From: Vibrio sp. AND4
GTDB lineage: Bacteria; Pseudomonadota; Gammaproteobacteria; Enterobacterales; Vibrionaceae
Length of the DNA stretch: 64,000 nt
Direction: 5' to 3'
NCBI RefSeq assembly: GCF_000171815.1
Contig: NZ_ABGR01000013.1
Span: 18,542-82,541 of the forward strand
Shown: piece by piece, positions 19,881-26,551 of the stretch
Numbering within the stretch: position 1 is the first letter of the stretch
How the letters are laid out: each line of letters begins with the position of its first letter
Made by a program: the position numbers and the translations under genes
The notes under the pieces: model-generated
Databases searched by the model: none
What the model was told of the DNA's origin: nothing
The model's input: the letters and a program-made list of their open reading frames with translations, nothing else

Positions 19881-20738
19881 ATGTACAAAATCAAAAATAT
19901 ATTAATACATCCTGATCACCCGTTAGTTACTGATTTGACGACATCTGAAGAAAAGCGTATTGGTTACCATGATCATTTAGTTATCCTGATGCTTTGTGAG
20001 AATGCAGGAAAGATCACCACTAAAGAAGAGTTGCTGACAAGGGCTTGGCCTGGAAAGCATGTCTCGGAGGGGTCGCTTACTCAATCTATCAGCACGATTC
20101 GAAATCTCATTGAAGATGATGGCAAAACACAGAAACATCTAAAAACTGTCGCAAAAATTGGCTATAAACTGGAGAGCGATGCTGTTTCACTTCAAGGAAA
20201 GGTTGATGATGGATTGGAAATGGAAACCATACCTTTGGTTGACGCGCCTGCTCCAGACACTGAAACTTTGGAAAGCATCAAGATTGAAGAACAATGCTCC
20301 AAGGTTGCAAATCCAAAAGTCACAATACCTGACCAAAATCATTTCAAATTTAATCGTAATCACATTTACATGGCCATAGGTTGCTTTTTTGTGGTTGTTG
20401 CCGTGATCTTTCCATTTTATTTAACTCAGAGGGAGCCTGACTATTCTGGTTGGTTACACTTAGCCAAAATGTACTCCTCTGAGAATATGACTATTTACTG
20501 CAAAAGTGAGCAAGAAGCGCAGACCGTTGCTAGAAGCTTAGCACCGCTGATTAAGGAAAAAGTGGCTCAAGGTAAGTTATCACGACTTATCTTAGCGCAT
20601 TCAGATGAGACCCTATCAATTGTCATACTTAAACCTCTTGCACCACCGACTAATCTTGTCGTGATGCTTGATGGCCCTCAATCCCATGAAAGTCTCGTTG
20701 GTATGGTTAAACTGGAGCTAAGCAGCTATGTACATTAA
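19881..20738 (+). CDS. Membrane-bound winged-helix regulator (ToxR/CadC/VtrA-type)
   Basis: This 285-aa protein has three parts. The N-terminal domain (about 1-110) is an OmpR/PhoB-type winged helix, with the recognition region 'KEELLTRAWPGKHVSEGSLT', 'SISTIRNLIEDDG' and the wing 'LKTVAKIGYKLE'. A polar linker follows (about 112-168). A single membrane helix lies at about 171-192 (IYMAIGCFFVVVAVIFPFYL), and a periplasmic domain of about 90 aa ends the protein. There is no receiver domain. ToxR, CadC and VtrA share this one-protein sensor-regulator design. The stop codon overlaps the next gene by 11 nt, the layout of vtrA-vtrC. Position suggests that it controls the sphingomyelinase and toxin genes downstream, which is an inference. 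Confidence 0.8.
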   Translation: MYKIKNILIHPDHPLVTDLTTSEEKRIGYHDHLVILMLCENAGKITTKEELLTRAWPGKHVSEGSLTQSISTIRNLIEDDGKTQKHLKTVAKIGYKLESDAVSLQGKVDDGLEMETIPLVDAPAPDTETLESIKIEEQCSKVANPKVTIPDQNHFKFNRNHIYMAIGCFFVVVAVIFPFYLTQREPDYSGWLHLAKMYSSENMTIYCKSEQEAQTVARSLAPLIKEKVAQGKLSRLILAHSDETLSIVILKPLAPPTNLVVMLDGPQSHESLVGMVKLELSSYVH

Positions 20739-21249
20739 AAATAAAGGCTTTTACTTTCTTATTGGTGCTCTTTGTTTAATGGTTTTCTCTATTTTACTGA
20801 GTTTAAGAGCGGAGAGAAATGCTCTGGTAAATGCGACCACTTTTTATGTGACAATGGATGGTGAACGTCTAGCGAAAGAATACATGGAAACCATTGTTCA
20901 TAACGATAAATTTGAAGCGGTAATGGTTATCAATGAGCCTGAATTAGATATTCCTCTTGATATTTACACACGAGGTGAGATTTGTTATCGAGAAGATGGC
21001 TTTTTTAGTTTGAGGATAAATGAAGACTATGTAAGTAGTATGGATATGGATAATGAAAATGGCTTTTTTTCTGATAAATATCTGAATGGAAAGAGAAAGT
21101 TATCACTTTTTAAATCTGCACAGGTAGTCGAAAAATTACCCAATAACTATAGACTGGTCTTATTATCCAATAGCCCCGTTAAAAGGATGATTGCGGTAAA
21201 ATGGCAAGGTAATCACTCCTCAAGCTTTCCAGATACGATGACTAAGTAA
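20728..21249 (+). CDS. One-TM periplasmic partner of the regulator (VtrC/ToxS-like position)
   Basis: This 173-aa protein has a single N-terminal membrane helix (about 8-25, FYFLIGALCLMVFSILLSL) and a periplasmic domain of about 145 aa rich in predicted beta strands. No catalytic motif is seen. It overlaps the regulator by 11 nt, implying translational coupling. In V. parahaemolyticus VtrC has the same size, topology and overlap with VtrA, and the pair form a bile-salt-binding beta barrel. ToxS plays a similar role for ToxR. Sequence identity to these was not tested, and such partners diverge fast. The assignment rests on architecture and position. Confidence 0.6.
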   Translation: MYIKNKGFYFLIGALCLMVFSILLSLRAERNALVNATTFYVTMDGERLAKEYMETIVHNDKFEAVMVINEPELDIPLDIYTRGEICYREDGFFSLRINEDYVSSMDMDNENGFFSDKYLNGKRKLSLFKSAQVVEKLPNNYRLVLLSNSPVKRMIAVKWQGNHSSSFPDTMTK

Positions 21250-21482
21250 GTCGCCTAACGTATGTAGGCAGTATTGACTTCATCATTCCGGGTATTCAAC
21301 TCGTACAAACGCACTGCGAAGGTGTTACTGGTCACAGCTATCATAAGCACTGTAGTTACTGAGCTTATTAATTCTTAATGCTCTTAAAACAAAGCACTAA
21401 GGCCATGGTGATCGTGCTATAACAGTATTTTGATAACAATTTCAGATATATTTCACTATTGATACTTAAGACACTATGAAAC

Positions 21483-21512
21483 TATGGCTCTCTATTTTTT
21501 AAAGAGGCCATA
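21483..21512 (+). promoter_or_regulatory. Hairpin that would bury the sphingomyelinase Shine-Dalgarno site
   Basis: TATGGC (21483-21488) pairs with GCCATA (21507-21512), and CTCT (21490-21493) pairs with AGAG (21503-21506) around one bulged T. The loop is A/T-only. The ribosome site AAGAGG (21502-21507) lies in the 3' arm, 8 nt before the ATG at 21516. No U-run follows, so it is not a terminator. It could modulate translation, for example with temperature. Confidence 0.45.
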
Positions 21513-21515
21513 TTC

Positions 21516-23003
21516 ATGTATAGATATTTTTTACTCATAATGCTTTTGTTTACAAGTGTCGCATTAAAGGCAGAGGGGATGCCCCCATCGCTAGCTATAA
21601 TGAACTATAATGTTTATATGCTTGATCACCACACAGATATCTTTATTGGTGGGACAAACCCCAACAAGAGAGCTCAATTATTGGCAGATTCTTCGGTTTT
21701 TGATAATACGGATGTTATCGTGTTCAATGAAGTATTTGATAATCAGGCGAGTGACATTTTAATTGAAGGCTTAAGTGGCCAATTCCCGTATCGTACACCA
21801 GTGCTTGGGCGTGACAAAAATGGTTGGGATAGAACGGAAGGTTGGAATGCAGCTAAGCTTGATGATGGCGGTGTTATTCTCCTTAGTCGTTTCCCGATCG
21901 AGTATAAAGCGCAGGTTATTTTTGGCGAAGGGTGTGGTGCTGACAAGTTATCTCAGAAAGGATTTCTCCATGCGGTTATTGAAAAAGGCGGCGAGCACTA
22001 CAATGTTATCGGCACTCATGTGCAAGCGGATGACTCTAGTTGTAAGACACCTCCCTCGGTGGTCAGAAATAGTCAGTTTTCACAAATTAATCGTTATATA
22101 TCAGAAGTCGATCGGTCTTTTGATGAAATGTTTTTTATTTCAGGTGATTTAAATGTGGTGAAAGAAACCGAAGAATTTTCTTCAATGCTTGAGGTACTAA
22201 ATGTATCCGAACCGACCAATTACTCTGGCGCAAAATATTCATGGGATCCCGGTATTAATGGACTGGCACATGCCAACTACCCTGACTTAAAAGGTCAATT
22301 ACTTGACTATGTTCTTGTTGAGCGTAGCCACAAACAACCTAAAAACTGGCATAACCAAGTTTTAGATGTGCTTTCCAAAAGAGTTGAGTTACCAGGCACG
22401 CAGGAACCATATTATTTCTATGAGTATTCTGATCATTTCCCTGTTATTGCATTTGAGTATGCAGACGGTAACACACAAACTCACAGTTTTCGTCCAAACA
22501 ACAAGCCATATAACTCAATTAAGTTGCAGCACCAAATGACTGGCCAATTTGTCATTGACGATCCAAATTCACCCAACGGTTGGCTCACATACAGTAAAAA
22601 TGGCGAAAATGAAAACGCATTGTTTAAGTTAGACAATTGGCATCCATATGATGGTATTTGTATTCATGACCACGATTATGTACAAATTTCTAGAGCTGAT
22701 AGCTATAAAGATTACTATTGGAATTATAGTGGCAGTAGTTATTACACAAAAGATGGTAATGCTTCCGATTTTATGAAGATCAGCCGAAAATCAGAATCAG
22801 AAGGTTGTATTAAAAATGGCGATGTCGTGTATTTGTATGATCATGCCCATACCCTTTGGTCTTCTCCTGAGCAATATATCGAACCAGTCAACTCGTTCAT
22901 TAAAGGTGAAAGAAAACTTCCTGTAGGAGACAATGGTCTCTTTATTATTCAGATGTCAGAGCCTAATTATGATCAATGGAAAGACAAATTGATTTATAAA
23001 TAA
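21516..23003 (+). CDS. Secreted sphingomyelinase C (neutral SMase, DNase I-like fold)
   Basis: This 495-aa protein has an N-terminal signal peptide (MYRYFLLIMLLFTSVALKAEG). Residues about 25-325 match the bacterial sphingomyelinase family (Bacillus cereus SMase, Listeria SmcL, staphylococcal beta-toxin). Visible are the metal-binding Glu72 in 'VFNEVFDNQASD', 'DDGGVILLSRFPI', the catalytic His168 in 'VIGTHVQADDSSC', Asp211 and Asn213 in 'ISGDLNVV', and the general-base His307 in 'YEYSDHFPV'. It should hydrolyse sphingomyelin to ceramide and phosphocholine at host membranes. The last 170 residues form an extra Tyr/Trp-rich domain of unknown role, possibly for binding. The gene follows the regulator pair in the same direction and ends in its own terminator. 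Confidence 0.9.
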   Translation: MYRYFLLIMLLFTSVALKAEGMPPSLAIMNYNVYMLDHHTDIFIGGTNPNKRAQLLADSSVFDNTDVIVFNEVFDNQASDILIEGLSGQFPYRTPVLGRDKNGWDRTEGWNAAKLDDGGVILLSRFPIEYKAQVIFGEGCGADKLSQKGFLHAVIEKGGEHYNVIGTHVQADDSSCKTPPSVVRNSQFSQINRYISEVDRSFDEMFFISGDLNVVKETEEFSSMLEVLNVSEPTNYSGAKYSWDPGINGLAHANYPDLKGQLLDYVLVERSHKQPKNWHNQVLDVLSKRVELPGTQEPYYFYEYSDHFPVIAFEYADGNTQTHSFRPNNKPYNSIKLQHQMTGQFVIDDPNSPNGWLTYSKNGENENALFKLDNWHPYDGICIHDHDYVQISRADSYKDYYWNYSGSSYYTKDGNASDFMKISRKSESEGCIKNGDVVYLYDHAHTLWSSPEQYIEPVNSFIKGERKLPVGDNGLFIIQMSEPNYDQWKDKLIYK

Positions 23004-23058
23004 TTCGAGACTTTCTCTATTTACAATCGTAGTTAAAAAATAGATTACCTTTTGAATA

Positions 23059-23099
23059 TAAAGCTATGCTTTGCATGGCTTTATATTTTTTGTTTTTAA
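23059..23099 (+). terminator. Terminator of the sphingomyelinase gene
   Basis: TAAAGCTATGC-ttt-GCATGGCTTTA (10 pairs plus one G-T) is followed by TATTTTTTGTTTTT. It starts 55 nt after the stop codon. Confidence 0.85.
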
Positions 23100-23103
23100 T
23101 ATT

Positions 23104-23165
23104 TGTCTACCTGTCTACCTGTCTACCTGTCTACCTGTCTACCTGTCTACCTGTCTACCTGTCTA
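23104..23165. repeat. 8-bp tandem repeat, 7.75 copies of TGTCTACC
   Basis: The octamer TGTCTACC is repeated perfectly seven times plus six bases (62 bp). It lies between the sphingomyelinase terminator and the toxin gene, outside any credible ORF. Perfect arrays of this kind are prone to slipped-strand length change. Confidence 0.97.
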
Positions 23166-23799
23166 TTTTCTTATTGTAACTGAGTAAGATGGTATTATAA
23201 ATCATCATACAGCTTTCATACCGAAATTTCGTAAGAGCAATGGTTTTAATATTCTAACTAAAACTATTTCACTCCCACTTTTATTTTCATTATTTTCTAA
23301 AACTAAATCTTTATCTAAGATTAATTTTTTTATTTGTGATCTGCAGTGTTTTACTAAAGTTCACACCTCAACTTGTTTAGTCAGGGAATATACATGACTT
23401 CAAGATGAAAATATTCTGAACAAAGAACTCATGTCAACAATAAGTGCTAAAAGAAACTCTCCGTGAATAGTGGAGTTCTTGGTTCGTCTACCTCGTCGTT
23501 TGTTCCTGATTTAGGACCATTAACCTCTTAAGCAACGTTGCGTCAACGAATGCTATGATTTTCTCTGAATCAGGAACTTTGGGGTTAGCTATGAATATAG
23601 GAGGAGTGTTTATTTTATTTGAAATATCCATGAAATCATAAAAAAATATATTCTAACAGCATTAATATTTAATTGATTATTTTTTTGTGTTTTTTTTGTG
23701 ATTTGAAACCTTTTTCTAACTAATTTGGAAGGGTGCTCAAGGCATTTATGTAAATGCGTTAGGCAGATATAAACTTAAACATAGTGAAAGGTAAAAGTG
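23166..23799. promoter_or_regulatory. AT-rich region upstream of the toxin gene, with inverted repeats
   Basis: This 634-bp stretch has no credible gene. Two inverted repeats are visible. One is GTTCCTGATT (23502-23511) with AATCAGGAAC (23568-23577), a perfect 10-bp pair 56 bp apart. The other is GCATTTA-tg-TAAATGC (23742-23757), a 16-bp palindrome 42 bp before the toxin ATG. The second is well placed for a regulator site or leader hairpin. The first may mark a decayed mobile element. No promoter hexamers were assigned. Confidence 0.45.
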
Positions 23800-25131
23800 A
23801 TGAAAACAAAAAGTCTCAGCTTAAGCTTGGTGACAATCTCTATACTATCTGGTTATGCAAATGCATCACCGATTCCAAATATTCCTGATGCGTACTTTAC
23901 GGGTGCTGATAAGTACGTTGTTTATGATGATCCGGCGACAGCCTGTGATGTATTCAATACGAATGTAGCCTTCATTAATAATAGTATGGAAAAGGATGGT
24001 TTACCTGGTCGAATTGATAATTTATGTCAACATGCGAGAATAAAAGATGTCGGTCAAATTGAAGAGCAGTTTATAATAACTTCACAAAATGGGGCTTATG
24101 GACCTGGTTCTGATAAGTATCCAGTGACAGAGCAGATCGATGTTGCACGTACTATTGATTTGTTGATGTTTTCTCAGTCAAACAAAACTAACTATATTAT
24201 GGCTGTTGATGGAAGTATGAATGTGACTCGACAAACTATTGATGATCGAGGTTACTTTAGACAATGGGACGATGAAAAAGTGGCACCTCACTTTTTTGAA
24301 AGAGAAGGATATATCGGACAAATATTCCATAAAAACTCTCAATTTAACTTCATTTCTGGAGAAGATGCTTACAATATTGCCCACAAGAGGGCCGTCGAAG
24401 AAGCACCACTTGATACAAAAGAGCAATCTAGGTTGACTTGGTTGTATTTGTCTCAGCGCTGTGAAGATGATCGACTAAACGCTGACTGTCTTCCTCAACG
24501 CGGCTACGGAAATTTCTTTATAAATCAACAAAGCTTCCCTAGTTCAACGAATGCGGATAAAGAGATCTCCTTGGCTAAGAGTACTTCTTTTGGTTTTGAT
24601 ATTACCGGGTCGTTTGACGCCAGTAAATCAGATGGACCTTCTGCTGGCTTGGGTGTTGGTTTTGGTTTTAGCTCTGCCGAGGAGTCAAGTCAAGTACACA
24701 CCTTTACAAACTATGCCTCTGTTGATGAGGGCAACGATATTGGTCACTCGGTTGTTCAAACTATTAATGCAAAAGCAGTGGGAGAAGCTGGGGCAAACGC
24801 GGATAACCCGAAAAGTGATACTTGGCACGTAAATAACGCCATGGACATTTGGAGTGAGGACCTGTATCGAGTGTATGACCTTAAGAGCTATGAATCTTGG
24901 CAGGAAAATTACACCTCTGATAGAAATACTTGTAAATCTCAGCAACTACACTTTGGCAATGCGGTTACTGTTTCTCGAGCATATCTCAACATGTATAAAG
25001 ATTGGAAAATTAATGAGCCAGATACAAGACTTTATCAAAGAGAATCAAATTACGGCATCACAATAGATACACAGTGTACTGTTGACTCTAATGGTCAAAC
25101 TTTCCGCACAATGATAGATCCAATTCTTTAG
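23800..25131 (+). CDS. Putative secreted leukocidin/hemolysin-family pore-forming toxin
   Basis: The protein has 443 aa from the ATG at 23800 (AAAGG 8 nt upstream; the in-frame GTG at 23797 is less likely). A signal peptide is clear (MKTKSLSLSLVTISILSGYANA, with an A-N-A cleavage site). Six later Cys could form three disulfides. Residues about 255-310 have alternating polar and small residues around 'FGFDITGSFDASKSDGPSAG' and 'LGVGFGF', then Ser/Thr-rich sequence. This resembles the pre-stem of V. vulnificus VvhA ('YGYSIGING...KDGPKVGGEV') and related leukocidin-fold beta-pore toxins. No lectin domain is obvious. The family call comes from pattern memory, not a search, and other secreted beta-proteins remain possible. 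Confidence 0.55.
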   Translation: MKTKSLSLSLVTISILSGYANASPIPNIPDAYFTGADKYVVYDDPATACDVFNTNVAFINNSMEKDGLPGRIDNLCQHARIKDVGQIEEQFIITSQNGAYGPGSDKYPVTEQIDVARTIDLLMFSQSNKTNYIMAVDGSMNVTRQTIDDRGYFRQWDDEKVAPHFFEREGYIGQIFHKNSQFNFISGEDAYNIAHKRAVEEAPLDTKEQSRLTWLYLSQRCEDDRLNADCLPQRGYGNFFINQQSFPSSTNADKEISLAKSTSFGFDITGSFDASKSDGPSAGLGVGFGFSSAEESSQVHTFTNYASVDEGNDIGHSVVQTINAKAVGEAGANADNPKSDTWHVNNAMDIWSEDLYRVYDLKSYESWQENYTSDRNTCKSQQLHFGNAVTVSRAYLNMYKDWKINEPDTRLYQRESNYGITIDTQCTVDSNGQTFRTMIDPIL

Positions 25132-25150
25132 TCACCAAAGGATAAAGCAA

Positions 25151-25591
25151 ATGAATTTTGTAAAAAGTACGTTATTTACCAGCACACTGTTATTATCTCT
25201 GGCTTCTAATGCTGCGAGTATTTCTACCATCGGAACTCATGATAACGGTGTATTTAATGAAATGCAGCAAATACAACTTAAGTCAGCCGGAGAGGGCAGT
25301 GTAGCCAACTCAGGGGACATCTTTTTTATTGATAGTAACGATGTTCAAGTTGAAGATCTGAATAAAGAGTTATTGCAAGATTTTAACTCTATCGTGATCA
25401 TTGGAGATGCGCTTAAGAATAAAGAGTTGATGGTTAAGTTAGTTGGTTTTGGTATCGAAAGGGAAGTGGTGGTTATTACTGATATCCATGACTTATCTAA
25501 GCGTGAGATCACTACCTACAGCAAAGGCGATAAAGCCAGTGACGTTAAAGTTGCGGCGGTTCTGATGGATACGCTCACTCGTAATCAATAG
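25151..25591 (+). CDS. Small exported protein downstream of the toxin
   Basis: This 146-aa protein has a signal peptide (MNFVKSTLFTSTLLLSLASNAAS) and a mature part of about 123 aa with no Cys and no known motif. The mature part looks alpha/beta ('FNSIVIIGDALKNKELMVKL', 'REVVVITDIHDLS'). It starts 19 nt after the toxin stop with AAAGGA upstream and was very likely cotranscribed with it. In V. vulnificus the hemolysin VvhA is encoded beside a small exported protein, VvhB, so a chaperone or partner role is plausible. Immunity or accessory functions are equally open. Confidence 0.6.
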   Translation: MNFVKSTLFTSTLLLSLASNAASISTIGTHDNGVFNEMQQIQLKSAGEGSVANSGDIFFIDSNDVQVEDLNKELLQDFNSIVIIGDALKNKELMVKLVGFGIEREVVVITDIHDLSKREITTYSKGDKASDVKVAAVLMDTLTRNQ

Positions 25592-25667
25592 TGTAATGTG
25601 ACGGGGGCTGGAGTTGGAGACTCTTATTATTCATACGAGTCTCATATTACAGCCTTCCAGCTTATCT

Positions 25668-25695
25668 AAGCCACGGATTTTTTCGTGGCTTTTTT
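25668..25695 (+). terminator. Terminator of the toxin operon
   Basis: AAGCCACG-gatttttt-CGTGGCTT is followed by TTTT. A second hairpin, GAGACTC...GAGTCTC, lies just upstream at 25617-25643. The rest of 25696-25880 shows nothing recognisable. Confidence 0.85.
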
Positions 25696-25880
25696 GTCTA
25701 TGTCAATCGCAGTAAATAGCAAGTCATTCTGGCTTGTCATAGAGCTCGTTAAGCTTGTTGGACAAACAACGACTTATTGAAAGTTTTGGCTCTGACGCCA
25801 AACGTTTTTCTTGCGTCAATTCTGATTACTTATTGTGATTGGTACGTGCTGTCAGTACTAAATCGCAAAGACCAAAGTAA

Positions 25881-25910
25881 AAAGGCCGCATCAAATGATG
25901 CGGCCTTTTA
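25881..25910 (-). terminator. Terminator of the tRNA-Asn gene
   Basis: AAAGGCCGCATC-aaat-GATGCGGCCTTTT is a 12-bp perfect stem, 8 nt beyond the tRNA 3' end on the minus strand. A T/A-rich tail is present on both sides. Confidence 0.9.
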
Positions 25911-25917
25911 TGAATTT

Positions 25918-25993
25918 TGGCTCCTCCTGCTGGGCTCGAACCAGCGACCTGCGGATTAACAGTCCGTCGCTCTACCAACTGAGCTAAGGAGGA
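25918..25993 (-). tRNA. tRNA-Asn (anticodon GTT)
   Basis: This 76-nt cloverleaf includes the encoded CCA. The acceptor stem TCCTCCT pairs with AGGAGGA, followed by G and CCA. The D arm is 'AGCTCAGTTGGTAGAGC', the anticodon loop is 'CTGTTAA' with GTT, and the T arm is 'GGTTCGAGCC'. The 3' end faces the accessory block at lower coordinates. No second copy of the 3' end was noticed at the far side of that block. Confidence 0.97.
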
Positions 25994-26018
25994 ATTGCTT
26001 TGTTTTAAAGCGGTACGA

Positions 26019-26047
26019 ATGGTATCGAGCAGCCCTAATTCTGTCAA
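26019..26047 (-). promoter_or_regulatory. Sigma-70 promoter of tRNA-Asn
   Basis: On the minus strand a consensus -35 TTGACA (26047-26042) is followed after 17 nt by TACCAT (26024-26019). Transcription would start about 20 nt before the mature tRNA. Confidence 0.65.
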
Positions 26048-26130
26048 CATCCCAAAACACATTTTTAGCAAAAAATAATGCGTTATCATCTTTACTTTTT
26101 GGCACTCCTTGCCTGTAAAGGGCTCGAGTT

Positions 26131-26157
26131 AGTTATCCACCAAATTTGTGGATAACT
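26131..26157. promoter_or_regulatory. Inverted pair of DnaA-box sequences
   Basis: A perfect 10-bp inverted repeat, AGTTATCCAC-caaattt-GTGGATAACT, contains one exact DnaA box (TTATCCACA, minus strand, 26155-26147) and one 8/9 match (TTATCCACC, 26133-26141). Another 8/9 match (AGTGGATAA) lies at 26289-26297. DnaA involvement upstream of uvrB has been reported in E. coli. The remaining part of 25994-26551 holds nothing else beyond the tRNA promoter and the LexA box. Confidence 0.6.
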
Positions 26158-26507
26158 GTGTTAATCAAATCTTAGTAAAGAGCTTTAATGTGTAACTTAT
26201 AGATTATGGTTTGAGTTGTTAGCTGGGGATACACGAAGGGTAGCTTTAAAAAACAATAAGTTAATTAAAATGGGTCGGGTTTGCATTAAGTGGATAAAAT
26301 TTGATGTTCTTCAGTTGTGGGGTGGTGTTCGGTATTTTTGGGGAAAAGTTGTGGAAAGCATATCATCGTGAATTGAGGCAATCCGCAAAGTATGGCGAAG
26401 CAATATATCAGAGTCATCAGCCTAAGGCTAGGACGAAATAGAGAAAGCACAAAAATGGATCATAATGAGCTATAAATTTAAGATAGACGTAGATTTCATC
26501 TAGCAAG

Positions 26508-26523
26508 GTGTATATACATACAG
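26508..26523 (+). promoter_or_regulatory. LexA (SOS) box of uvrB
   Basis: GTGTATATACATACAG matches the gammaproteobacterial LexA consensus CTGT-N8-ACAG at all but the first base. It lies 29-44 nt upstream of the uvrB ATG. uvrB is a classical SOS gene. Confidence 0.85.
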
Positions 26524-26551
26524 CTAAAGTGCAGTAAATTTAAGGAAGGTC

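Noticed and set aside
23104..23165. CRISPR array
   Set aside because: The repeat unit is only 8 bp with no spacers, and no cas genes are present in the window.
23502..23577. Integron attC site
   Set aside because: It has paired ends, but the conserved attC core (GTTRRRY and RYYYAAC) is absent and no cassette gene or integrase lies nearby.
25918..25993. tRNA-Asn as the attachment site of the toxin block
   Set aside because: The tRNA 3' end faces the block, but I found no integrase gene and no repeat of the tRNA end near 19.4 kb. The association may be chance.
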